Of a DNA stretch of 64,000 bases, positions 19,638-28,456 are shown in pieces. Source of the DNA: Streptomyces sp. NBC_00448 (lineage in GTDB: Bacteria; Actinomycetota; Actinomycetes; Streptomycetales; Streptomycetaceae). The notes below the pieces were generated by a model, which did not search any database, was not told the DNA's origin, and saw nothing but the letters and a program-made list of their open reading frames with translations. Each line of letters opens with the position of its first letter. The first letter of the stretch is position 1. Position numbers and translations under genes: made by a program. Location of the stretch: the NCBI RefSeq assembly GCF_036014115.1, contig NZ_CP107913.1, positions 9,584,496 to 9,648,495 of the forward strand. Direction: 5' to 3'.

Positions 19638-19820
19638 CGACCGGATCCACACCTCAGGGCCCCGACGCCGGCTGCGCAGCGCAGACTCCTGGAAGAGACA
19701 GTCGCCGTGCCGGTCACGACGTGCCCGATCAGCCTCATTCGGGTTGCTTGTGGACAGCGGCGGGCCCTTCCGGAGGGGTCGGGTCGTCGGAAATCCCGCG
19801 CCGCTGGAGCGGTGTGTCTC

Positions 19821-19832
19821 TAGGGTTCTCTC
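19821..19832 (+). promoter_or_regulatory. Possible leaderless -10 box for the DUF4145 gene
   Basis: TAGGGT at 19821-19826 fits the Streptomyces -10 pattern TANNNT and ends six bases before ATG 19833. No ribosome binding site precedes that ATG, so a leaderless transcript starting at the ATG is plausible. No good -35 box is visible. Confidence 0.35.
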
Positions 19833-20528
19833 ATGGGAGTGCCGACGACGAACTGCGGATGGTGTGGTGCCTTCGCAGCGATGGAGTTCGTCCAATTCAG
19901 CGTGACGGCGACAGGCGGGCATGCCCCCGTGCCCGCGGCACCCGGCGTGAGGCCGCGCTTGGTGCCGACGTTCTGGGAGATGTACACCTGCCCGGCCTGC
20001 AACGCAGCGAGCATTGCGCTGGTAGCCCACGAGGATGGCGAAGACGAGAGCGTCTTCCTCCGATGGGTTCCCGACAAGCCGCCGGTGAGGGGGTATCCCG
20101 ACAGCGTGCCCAAGGCCATTGCAGGTGCGGCAGCAGAGGCTCACAGCTCGCTGCGGGTGGGCAACATCCAGGCCGCCGTCCTGATGGCGAGGACGACCGT
20201 GGAGGCAACGGCCAAGGCGAAGGGCATCACGTCGGGCAATCTCGTTGCCAAGATCGATGCTCTTTACGCTCAGCACTTGATCTACGAGCACGTCCGGGAT
20301 GCCGCACACGAAGTCCGGTTCGCCGGTAACGACGCTGCCCACGGCGACTTGGTCGACGATCCGATCAGCGCCGATGAAGCGGCGACGATCGTCGAACTGA
20401 TGGACATGCTCCTTGATGGTGTCTTCATCGCGCCGGCGAAAACGGCTGCCCAGACCCTTGCCCGGCAGGCCCGGAAGAACGCCGGCAGCACGGCGACCAC
20501 CACTACTCCCGCGGTAAGCGCGCCCTAG
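19833..20528 (+). CDS. DUF4145 protein with N-terminal zinc ribbon
   Basis: 231 residues. The N-terminal part has two CxxC pairs (CGWCG and CPACN), a likely zinc ribbon. Residues 85-205 (AIAGAAAEAHSSLRVGNIQAAVLMARTTVEATAKAKGI..LVAKIDALYAQHLI..ARH-like NDAAHGD) match the DUF4145 pattern, a HEPN-like helical domain often found beside or fused to restriction endonucleases. It may act as an RNase or regulatory partner of the surrounding nuclease genes. The PLD-like gene follows 58 bases after its stop. Confidence 0.75.
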   Translation: MGVPTTNCGWCGAFAAMEFVQFSVTATGGHAPVPAAPGVRPRLVPTFWEMYTCPACNAASIALVAHEDGEDESVFLRWVPDKPPVRGYPDSVPKAIAGAAAEAHSSLRVGNIQAAVLMARTTVEATAKAKGITSGNLVAKIDALYAQHLIYEHVRDAAHEVRFAGNDAAHGDLVDDPISADEAATIVELMDMLLDGVFIAPAKTAAQTLARQARKNAGSTATTTTPAVSAP

Positions 20529-20586
20529 GCTCGCCTCCCAGCGGGTGGGCTTGCGGGTACTCATCCCAACGCTGAAGGGGGAGACG

Positions 20587-21423
20587 ATGAGCGATGACGG
20601 ACTGAAATTCCCGGACGCGTTCCATCACCAGGCCGGGACCGGCCAGCGGAGCAGCGGCGCCTACTTCGGTACGGATGTTCTCACCGGGCTGGTCGCCGGT
20701 ATGGATGAGTTCTTGACCGACCCCGATGGCCGCTGGAAACAGTACCGGTCCCTCGGTGCCGCAGTCCTCGGATGCGTACCTTGGCTGGACGATCCGGCTC
20801 TTCTCGGCGCCATCGGCAGGTTCCCCTCTGCGTGCGTAGTTGTCACGAAGCAGGAGCTGAAGAAGCGGGGAAGACAGAAGTTCGAACAGCTCAAGCAGTA
20901 TGCCCAGCAGGGCAACGGCTTTCCTGCTGAGGTCTTTGCTGAGATGACCGACCTGGTCTCCCGCTACGACGGGCCGCCTCCGGCGGTCGGCCCGTACTCG
21001 TACCGGGCCGGACTGCGCGTCCCGAGCATCCGCTCATTCGGGTTCCGCAAGATCGGAAGCCGCCCGGTACCCCTCATCCACGCCAAGATGTTTCTGCTGG
21101 GTCATCTGTGGTGGCACGACGAGGATGGATCACCTGCGGGCGTCGTCGATGTCACTGGCTTCACCCCCAAGCGGCTGTGGGTGGGCAGTACCAACGGAAC
21201 CGAGAGCTCGCGGCTTGGTCTCGAGTTCGGCGTTTGGCTGGACGACCCTGACCTGCTTGCCGACGCGGAGCAGTTCTTGGTCAAGGTGATGCGGTCGTCC
21301 GAGAGTATCGACCCCGACGACGACTTGTTCGAGCCCGAGTACGTCAGCGTCGAGTACGACGATGAGGCCTTGTACGAGGCGATGCGCGACAGCTACGACG
21401 TGCCCAGTGAAAACGACGAATGA
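20587..21423 (+). CDS. PLD-like nuclease-domain protein
   Basis: 278 residues, ATG 20587 with AAGGGGGAG nine bases upstream. The C-terminal half carries a phospholipase D-type motif: H165 and K167 in IHAKMFLLG, then GSTNGTESSRLGLEFGVWLDDP (G200, N203), as in single-HKD PLD-like nucleases. The Asp usually found four residues after the Lys is a Gly here, which is common in divergent members but leaves activity uncertain. DISARM DrmC is a PLD protein of about this size, but this gene lies 7 kb from the DISARM-like operon with two IS copies and an integrase between, so a link is only speculative. Confidence 0.6.
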   Translation: MSDDGLKFPDAFHHQAGTGQRSSGAYFGTDVLTGLVAGMDEFLTDPDGRWKQYRSLGAAVLGCVPWLDDPALLGAIGRFPSACVVVTKQELKKRGRQKFEQLKQYAQQGNGFPAEVFAEMTDLVSRYDGPPPAVGPYSYRAGLRVPSIRSFGFRKIGSRPVPLIHAKMFLLGHLWWHDEDGSPAGVVDVTGFTPKRLWVGSTNGTESSRLGLEFGVWLDDPDLLADAEQFLVKVMRSSESIDPDDDLFEPEYVSVEYDDEALYEAMRDSYDVPSENDE

Positions 21424-21489
21424 TCCGCGCCACTGTCTGGTGCTCGCGACTACACGGAAGATTTCAAGTCCAGTGAGACAGTTGTGATG

Positions 21490-22494
21490 CTATGAGCTTT
21501 GTGGTGTTGGTTCTCGGCGCTTGGCGGGATCGTTGATCCAGGCAGTCCGGGGTATCTCGGGTGGCCGGGGGCGGCGCCCGAAGCGTTCGGGGTGGTGTGC
21601 GTATGCCTGAGCGAGGGTGGCGGCCCGTTGGTCGCGGACCTCGTCGGCGGTGCCGAAATGGATGCTGGCGGGGGTGTGCCAGGCGATGCCGGAGTGACGG
21701 TGCTCGTGGTTGTAGTAGGCGATGAACGCCTCGAACCACTCACGGGCATGGGCCAGGGAGTCGAACCTTTCCGGGAAGTCCGCCATGTACTTCGTGGTCT
21801 TGAACTGGGCCTCGCTGTAAGGGTTGTCGTTGGAGACCTTGGGTCGTGAGTGCGACCGGGTGACGCCCAGATCGATCAGCAACTGGGACACCTTCTTGGA
21901 GGTCATGGACGTGCCGCGGTCGGCGTGCACGGTGTTGGGCACGATGCCGTTGAGGGCGATGGTCTCGCGGATCAGTTCCTCCGCCCGCTGGGCGGACTCG
22001 GCGCGTTCGACGGTGTGGCCGGCGATGTACCGGCTGAAGATGTCGATGATGACGTAGGCGTGGTACCAGACGCCCTTCGTCGGTCCGGCGACCTTGGTGA
22101 TGTCCCAGGAGAAGACCTGTGACGGGCCGGTGGCGACCAGTTCCGGCACCACCCGGGGAGGGTGGGTCGCCTGGCGGCGGCGTTCACCGCTTTGGCTGTG
22201 TTCCCGCAGGATCCGGTACATCGTGGAGACCGAGCAGTGGTAGCGGCCGGCATCCAGCTCGCGGGCCCAGATCTGCGCGGGCGGCAGTTCCGCGTACTCG
22301 GCGCTGTTCATCAACTCCATTACGGCCAGGCGCTCTTCGGCGCTCAGGGCGGACGGCTGGGCGCCGGCCGTGCGGGGTCGGGGTGCGGCCGGTGGCCGCA
22401 GCCGGCGGTAGTGGGTGGCGCGGGAGCGGCCGGTCAGTCGGCAAGCGGCCACGACACCTAGCTCGGTCTCGACGCCGTGGAAGGCGTCGTTCAT
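21490..22494 (-). CDS. OrfB of the 1,521-bp element, copy 2
   Basis: 334 residues, the same protein as OrfB of copy 1, with an intact DDE triad. Confidence 0.9.
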   Translation of the reverse strand: MNDAFHGVETELGVVAACRLTGRSRATHYRRLRPPAAPRPRTAGAQPSALSAEERLAVMELMNSAEYAELPPAQIWARELDAGRYHCSVSTMYRILREHSQSGERRRQATHPPRVVPELVATGPSQVFSWDITKVAGPTKGVWYHAYVIIDIFSRYIAGHTVERAESAQRAEELIRETIALNGIVPNTVHADRGTSMTSKKVSQLLIDLGVTRSHSRPKVSNDNPYSEAQFKTTKYMADFPERFDSLAHAREWFEAFIAYYNHEHRHSGIAWHTPASIHFGTADEVRDQRAATLAQAYAHHPERFGRRPRPPEIPRTAWINDPAKRREPTPQSS

Positions 22495-22514
22495 GACCGG
22501 GGCGGCGGCAGACT

Positions 22515-22895
22515 TCAGTCCGCGCCCCTGGAGATCATGTCCAAGAGCGCGGAAGCTTTTCCCATGACCTCCAGGGCGGCCTTGTTCTGGGCCAGTTCCT
22601 TCTCGAGCCGCTCCACCCGGCGACGCAGTTTGTCGTTCTCCGTCTCGGCGTCCGACTTCTTCGGCCTCGCGGGGCTCGTGCGGCGGTCGGCCAGGTTCTC
22701 CAGGGCGCCGGCGTCCCGAGCGGCCCGCCATTCCTTGACGTGAGAGTGGTAGAGGCGCTCTCGGCGCAGGATCGCACCCTTCTCGTTCTTCGGGGCCGCG
22801 TCGTACTCGGCGACGATCCGCAGCTTGTACTCCGGGCTGAAGGAGCGACGCTTCGGCCTGGGCGCGGGATCGGGCGCGGGATTCGTGCTGGTCAT
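22515..22895 (-). CDS. OrfA of the 1,521-bp element, copy 2
   Basis: 126 residues, the same protein as OrfA of copy 1: helix-turn-helix plus coiled coil. Confidence 0.9.
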   Translation of the reverse strand: MTSTNPAPDPAPRPKRRSFSPEYKLRIVAEYDAAPKNEKGAILRRERLYHSHVKEWRAARDAGALENLADRRTSPARPKKSDAETENDKLRRRVERLEKELAQNKAALEVMGKASALLDMISRGAD

Positions 22896-23079
22896 GAGGG
22901 GATGGTTCTCCTGTCGGTGCCCTCTCAGGCTAACCCGGCAAAGCCGGATGTCTCACACAAGGCTGACAGAGAGGGACACCGGCTCTGCGCGGCTCCAGAG
23001 ATGAAATGCGAGTGCACGCTGAGCCCGCGTTTCGCCTCTGACCTGCGAAATCCCATCAACGGAAAAACCGTGGTGAGCG

Positions 23080-23205
23080 TTACACCCCGCGATACGGCTC
23101 TCCTGCCCGGCCCGGCCAGATCCGCTCCCGCTCCAGGTCAATGCCCTTCAGATCGGCTGCGATCTTGCTGAGATACTGCGCAATAAAGGTGGCATCGTCG
23201 GCCAT
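23080..23205 (-). CDS. Possible 41-residue protein
   Basis: MADDATFIAQYLSKIAADLK followed by GIDLERERIWPGRAGEPYRGV. It is a short helical, charged ORF with GAGGGA four bases before the ATG. I recognise no family; it may be a small genuine gene or the start of a longer gene lost when the element at 22975 inserted. Confidence 0.35.
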   Translation of the reverse strand: MADDATFIAQYLSKIAADLKGIDLERERIWPGRAGEPYRGV

Positions 23206-23623
23206 CGTCCCTCACCATCCCCGCAAGACTCGTGCCGTCTGTACCGCGTGATCGTACTGAAAGGTCACCTCACCACCCGCCGCGGATGCGCAACCTCACT
23301 CTCAAGCGCCTGACTGTTCCGGTGCGAGCACTCGTTGCGCGGGAACCGGTCGACAAGAGGCTCGCAGGGGTGGGGTGACCGTCGGCGGGAGGGTGACCGC
23401 CTGAGCGTCCATCACCTGAATGACCGATCTCCATCGGTAGGGGCGGCGTGCGCCGCGGAAGAGAGGGTGGTCGTCGCAGGGCGGTCGGCGCTGAACGATC
23501 TGACGTGCCGGCCGGTGCTGGTGGTCGAGCGGCGGCTCCCCGGGCAGGGCCGGGGGCGTTAGCTGATCGGGCGAGCTTTGCGCTCAGGTCGCTCCGCATC
23601 GATACAAACGGCGATCAGGTCTC
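23206..23623. other. Intergenic region without convincing genes
   Basis: About 420 bases between the small ORF and the HNH gene. ORFs here have no motif or ribosome binding site that I can support. Confidence 0.35.
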
Positions 23624-24601
23624 TTACGCCTTCAGATAGTCGATCATCCTGCTGAGCGTCTCTATGTTGTCCTTGACCTTGCCAAACGCGATGTTGCAGT
23701 CCATGCAGAGGAGCCCTCGGTTGTGCCCGTAGGCATGGCAGTGATCGACGTTGGCGTCGCCCATCCGGAAGTTGTCGGGATCGACCTTGATGAAGGGGGT
23801 CAGGCATGTGGCGCAGGCGTTGTCCTGGTCCCTGAGCATCTGGGCGATGTCCCCGAACGTCAGGCCATAGCCCTTCTTGAGGTTGCCCTTCGCGCTCTTG
23901 ATCCGGACGCATTCGTTGCATATCCGGCCCTCGCCGCGGTTCTTGAAGCCGAACACGGCGTACTCGTGGCCTGATCGGCACTGTGTATCACCCCTGCGAT
24001 AGGGCTCGTACGGCACCGCCTCTGGGTCAATCCCGCGGGAACGCAGTTTCGAGTCGCGCGTGCAGCGCCGACAGCTCCGGGCGCCTGTCTTCGGGTTCAC
24101 ATAGGGAATGTTGCCATCGTCGAATATATGCCCGTTTGTGCATCTTTCGGCCGGAGTGGCATCGTCGGCGGCCCGATCACGTCTACCGTTCACAAAGGCT
24201 TCGCTTCCCAGGTTCCGCCACAAGGTCGCGTGCTCGTGATGGACGCACAGTAACGCGTTCTCGCAGTTGCGTGTGACTGTCTGTCCCGACGTGAGCGGCG
24301 TGTTGGAGTAGTGCTCGAACACCCAGCGCTGGACGTAGACGAGCGGCTTCTTGCCTGCTGCGTAGCGGTCACCGTCGTAGTACAGCGGGCGGCCGTCTTT
24401 GTCCGTCATCCCCTTCCAAACCATGCATCCCGACTCCGTGCGCTCTACGTTCTGGCGCACTACCTCGATGCTGATCGGGGGTCGGAGGCCGGTCCTCTCA
24501 AAGGTTCCGTGCTTCCGGTAGTAGCGGTAGCAGGCTTGGCACCTGGTGCCGCCGATCCTCGTCGCGGGCTTTCCATCGCCAGAGGCGCACAGCATTGGCA
24601 T
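23624..24601 (-). CDS. HNH endonuclease of the phage recombination endonuclease VII type
   Basis: About 325 residues. The C-terminus has the endonuclease VII signature: CATCLTPF, VDHCHAYGHNRGLLCMDCN and AFGKVKDNIETLSRMIDYL. The central part holds more zinc-binding pairs (CxNGH.., CRRCTRD, CRSGHEY, CNECVR), suggesting several zinc fingers that bind DNA or RNA. Another HNH-like segment (YVQRWVFEHY..LCVHHEHA) lies nearer the N-terminus. The start is uncertain: the ATG at 24601 and the ATG at 24595 both lack a good ribosome binding site. It may be prophage-derived or a homing-type nuclease. Confidence 0.7.
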   Translation of the reverse strand: MPMLCASGDGKPATRIGGTRCQACYRYYRKHGTFERTGLRPPISIEVVRQNVERTESGCMVWKGMTDKDGRPLYYDGDRYAAGKKPLVYVQRWVFEHYSNTPLTSGQTVTRNCENALLCVHHEHATLWRNLGSEAFVNGRRDRAADDATPAERCTNGHIFDDGNIPYVNPKTGARSCRRCTRDSKLRSRGIDPEAVPYEPYRRGDTQCRSGHEYAVFGFKNRGEGRICNECVRIKSAKGNLKKGYGLTFGDIAQMLRDQDNACATCLTPFIKVDPDNFRMGDANVDHCHAYGHNRGLLCMDCNIAFGKVKDNIETLSRMIDYLKA

Positions 24602-24926
24602 GGCGAGGAGCAGAGCACAAGGTCGCGGCCGAGAGCAAGCCAAAGACTACCAACCCGGCATGAAGCCCCCATGGGACCTACCATGGCGAGGTTGAGGCCC
24701 GGGGGGCTATAGACGGAGCCCCAAACCTCGATTGCGCCTTGGGAGTCGATCGCCCCAGACCGCATGTCGTCGTTCGGATGAGACGCCGACACATGCGTGA
24801 GAGCATCCCGGGATGGAAGAAGTTTCACGCCGCGGTGCCGAACGGCCCACCCCGTCGACGGCGGCGAAGGGCGCGGCAGTCCTCCGCCCCTCGGAAGATT
24901 TCAAGTCCAGTGAGACAGTTGTGATG

Positions 24927-25931
24927 CTATGAGCTTTGTGGTGTTGGTTCTCGGCGCTTGGCGGGATCGTTGATCCAGGCAGTCCGGGGTATCTCGGGTG
25001 GCCGGGGGCGGCGCCCGAAGCGTTCGGGGTGGTGTGCGTATGCCTGAGCGAGGGTGGCGGCCCGTTGGTCGCGGACCTCGTCGGCGGTGCCGAAATGGAT
25101 GCTGGCGGGGGTGTGCCAGGCGATGCCGGAGTGACGGTGCTCGTGGTTGTAGTAGGCGATGAACGCCTCGAACCACTCACGGGCATGGGCCAGGGAGTCG
25201 AACCTTTCCGGGAAGTCCGCCATGTACTTCGTGGTCTTGAACTGGGCCTCGCTGTAAGGGTTGTCGTTGGAGACCTTGGGTCGTGAGTGCGACCGGGTGA
25301 CGCCCAGATCGATCAGCAACTGGGACACCTTCTTGGAGGTCATGGACGTGCCGCGGTCGGCGTGCACGGTGTTGGGCACGATGCCGTTGAGGGCGATGGT
25401 CTCGCGGATCAGTTCCTCCGCCCGCTGGGCGGACTCGGCGCGTTCGACGGTGTGGCCGGCGATGTACCGGCTGAAGATGTCGATGATGACGTAGGCGTGG
25501 TACCAGACGCCCTTCGTCGGTCCGGCGACCTTGGTGATGTCCCAGGAGAAGACCTGTGACGGGCCGGTGGCGACCAGTTCCGGCACCACCCGGGGAGGGT
25601 GGGTCGCCTGGCGGCGGCGTTCACCGCTTTGGCTGTGTTCCCGCAGGATCCGGTACATCGTGGAGACCGAGCAGTGGTAGCGGCCGGCATCCAGCTCGCG
25701 GGCCCAGATCTGCGCGGGCGGCAGTTCCGCGTACTCGGCGCTGTTCATCAACTCCATTACGGCCAGGCGCTCTTCGGCGCTCAGGGCGGACGGCTGGGCG
25801 CCGGCCGTGCGGGGTCGGGGTGCGGCCGGTGGCCGCAGCCGGCGGTAGTGGGTGGCGCGGGAGCGGCCGGTCAGTCGGCAAGCGGCCACGACACCTAGCT
25901 CGGTCTCGACGCCGTGGAAGGCGTCGTTCAT
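24927..25931 (-). CDS. OrfB of the 1,521-bp element, copy 3
   Basis: 334 residues, the same protein as OrfB of copy 1, with an intact DDE triad. Confidence 0.9.
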   Translation of the reverse strand: MNDAFHGVETELGVVAACRLTGRSRATHYRRLRPPAAPRPRTAGAQPSALSAEERLAVMELMNSAEYAELPPAQIWARELDAGRYHCSVSTMYRILREHSQSGERRRQATHPPRVVPELVATGPSQVFSWDITKVAGPTKGVWYHAYVIIDIFSRYIAGHTVERAESAQRAEELIRETIALNGIVPNTVHADRGTSMTSKKVSQLLIDLGVTRSHSRPKVSNDNPYSEAQFKTTKYMADFPERFDSLAHAREWFEAFIAYYNHEHRHSGIAWHTPASIHFGTADEVRDQRAATLAQAYAHHPERFGRRPRPPEIPRTAWINDPAKRREPTPQSS

Positions 25932-25951
25932 GACCGGGGCGGCGGCAGACT

Positions 25952-26332
25952 TCAGTCCGCGCCCCTGGAGATCATGTCCAAGAGCGCGGAAGCTTTTCCC
26001 ATGACCTCCAGGGCGGCCTTGTTCTGGGCCAGTTCCTTCTCGAGCCGCTCCACCCGGCGACGCAGTTTGTCGTTCTCCGTCTCGGCGTCCGACTTCTTCG
26101 GCCTCGCGGGGCTCGTGCGGCGGTCGGCCAGGTTCTCCAGGGCGCCGGCGTCCCGAGCGGCCCGCCATTCCTTGACGTGAGAGTGGTAGAGGCGCTCTCG
26201 GCGCAGGATCGCACCCTTCTCGTTCTTCGGGGCCGCGTCGTACTCGGCGACGATCCGCAGCTTGTACTCCGGGCTGAAGGAGCGACGCTTCGGCCTGGGC
26301 GCGGGATCGGGCGCGGGATTCGTGCTGGTCAT
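25952..26332 (-). CDS. OrfA of the 1,521-bp element, copy 3
   Basis: 126 residues, the same protein as OrfA of copy 1. Confidence 0.9.
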   Translation of the reverse strand: MTSTNPAPDPAPRPKRRSFSPEYKLRIVAEYDAAPKNEKGAILRRERLYHSHVKEWRAARDAGALENLADRRTSPARPKKSDAETENDKLRRRVERLEKELAQNKAALEVMGKASALLDMISRGAD

Positions 26333-26527
26333 GAGGGGATGGTTCTCCTGTCGGTGCCCTCTCAGGCTAACCCGGCAAAGCCGGATGTCTCACACAAGGC
26401 TGACAGAGAGGGGGATGCTCGTACTGAGCTGGATCATCCCGAGCCAGTGGGCACCCGCTGCCGGTAGGCGCCGGAGGCGGGTGTTCCAGGTCGCTGTCTG
26501 GGAGCCGTCATGCATGGGTGGGCGGGC

Positions 26528-27936
26528 GTGCTGACTTTCGACGTGCGTATCTACAAGCTCCGGATCCGGCCAGGCCGGCGCCGGCCGTTTTGCGTGCGGT
26601 GGCGTGTCGCCGGCAGGGATCACAGTGAGAGTTATCAGTTCGAGGCGCGCAGGCGGATGGGCGTCGTGCCGAGCTGATGGGCGCCCTGCGGCTGGGCGAG
26701 CAGTTCGACACCGCCACAGGGTTGCCGGCTGCCGAGGTGCGCGCGAGGAACAGGATCACGTGGTTCGAGCACGCCGTGGAGCACGCGCAGGCGAAGTGGC
26801 CGCGCGCCTCAGCGAAGCACCGGGCGGGCATCGCCGACGCTCTCGCCACCGTGACGATAGCCCTCACCACCCCGTCGACGCGGTGCCACACTCCGCCGGG
26901 TCTGCGCGGCGCGCTGATCTCGTGGGCGTTCCGCATGACCCGGGACGAGCATGGCGTGTGGGTCCCGCGAAAGGCGGCGGAGGAGCCTCCGGCGGACATG
27001 GCGGCGTGCCTGGAGTGGATCGCCCGTCACTCGCTGCCCCTGGCGGATGCCGTCAGGCAGGAGAACCTGCGCAGAGCACTCGGCGCGATCTCGCAGAAAC
27101 TCGACGGCAGCCACGCCGCGGAGAACACCGTCCGGCGTAAGCGCATGATATTCAACAACGCCCTGGTCTACGCCGTCGCATGCGACCGACTCCAGGCCAA
27201 TCCGCTGCCGAAGGTGGACTGGCAGACGCCGCTGACGGACATCGAGGTCGACTTCCGCTACGTGCCCGGCCCGCGCCTGGCCCGGGACCTGATCACTGCC
27301 GTACGCGAGCAGGGCCCGCGGGGCGCGCACCTGGAGGCGTTCTTCGGCTGCCTCTACTACGCGGCGATGCGACCGGCCGAGACCGCCGCGCTCACCGAAC
27401 GCGACTGCCTCCTCCCCGGCCCGGAAGGAGGCCCGGAAACCTGGGGCGAACTCGTTCTGGTCCGCAGCCATCCCGAAGCCGGCTCCGGCTGGACCGACGA
27501 CGGCCGCCCCCACGACACCCGCGGACTCAAACGACGAGCCCGCAACGCCACCCGCTCCATCCCCATCCCGCCCGACCTCGTCCACCTGCTACGCACCCAC
27601 CTCGATCACTACGGCACTGCACCCGACGGCCGACTCTTCCGCGCGGTACGAGGCGGCCGCATAACCTCCAGCGAATACTGCAGGATCTGGTCTGCCGCCC
27701 GACGGCGCACTCTGCTCTCCCGTGACGCCGAGACACCCTTCGCGCAGGTCCCCTACTCCCTGCGGCATGCAGGCATCTCCCTGTGGATCACCGCCGGCAT
27801 CCCCCCTGCCGAAGCAGCTCGACGCGCCGGACACAGCCTCACCGTGCTCTACCGCATCTACGCCAAACCGCTCCGCGGCCACCAACGCCACGCTAACCAG
27901 CTCATCACAGCCGCCCTACAGGACATCCAAGAGTGA
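26528..27936 (+). pseudogene. Tyrosine recombinase (integrase) with an N-terminal frameshift
   Basis: From GTG 26528 the frame reads DVRIYKLRIRPGRRRPFCVRW, the usual N-terminus of actinomycete integrases. It shifts near 26650, where gaggcgCGcaggcggat appears to have two extra bases, and continues in another frame (ADGRRAELMGALRLGEQFDTATGLP) to 27936. The catalytic domain is complete: AAMRPAE (first Arg), YSLRHAGISLW (second Arg-His), AGHS (second His) and the Tyr in VLYRIYAK. A shortened protein from ATG 26677 would lack the arm-binding region. Such integrases place conjugative elements in tRNA genes, but I find no tRNA or att repeat nearby. Confidence 0.75.
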
Positions 27937-28456
27937 CGTCTTGACCGCGTACGGCTATCACTGACTGTTTCGCCACTACCTGTACGCGAGCGTGAACCGT
28001 CGGGGGTCTCACCGAGCGAGAAGCGACCCTGCCCTTGCAGTTGAACGCCGCTGATGTGCGCCAACTACGTGGAACTCGGGCCATGATCGCCCGCAGACGG
28101 GGCGCGGGTGTGAAGGCCGGCGTGCAACTCGGCGAGCGAGGTGTCAGATCAGGGTTGATGCGCCAAAGAGGGTACTGAGCGGTCCTTGTCGCCCACTTTC
28201 AGGCGATGGCGGGCGGCGCGTTATAGCCTCAAAGAGCGGCCAGTGTAGGGGAGTTGCTGTGTCAGCCATCTCGGTGCACGCGCACACCATAGAGTTAGTC
28301 TGTTGACGTCGTCAACGCCAATGCTGTGGTGAAGATGTCGTTTTTCGTGTACGGTCTGCGTCGTTGCTCCTGTCGCTCCGTCAGGACGGGCTGCGGCGCC
28401 GGGGTGGGGGCTGTCTGTCCGGAAGCGGGCTGCGGCCGTAGTGCCGAGGAGGGGCA
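27937..28456. other. Intergenic region upstream of the kinase-helicase operon
   Basis: About 520 bases with no supportable gene. The 28200-28360 part is less GC-rich and probably contains the operon promoter. A perfect palindrome lies at 28302-28316. Confidence 0.45.
28302..28316. promoter_or_regulatory. Palindromic operator candidate
   Basis: GTTGAC-GTC-GTCAAC is a perfect 6+6 palindrome 141 bases before the kinase-helicase start. It contains a TTGAC that could also serve as a -35 box. A related sequence lies before the SMC-like gene at 49718-49732. Confidence 0.4.

Larger units (their letters stand above)
21455..22975 (-). mobile_element. 1,521-bp IS3-family element, copy 2
   Basis: Same ends and length as copy 1 and, as far as I can read, the same sequence. 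Target duplication ACA at 21452-21454 and 22976-22978. It is inserted 31 bases after the PLD-like gene. Confidence 0.92.
24892..26412 (-). mobile_element. 1,521-bp IS3-family element, copy 3 (no target duplication)
   Basis: Same ends and length as the other copies. The left flank is CCT (24889-24891) and the right flank GGA (26413-26415), so unlike copies 1, 2 and 4 it has no 3-bp duplication. Confidence 0.92.
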
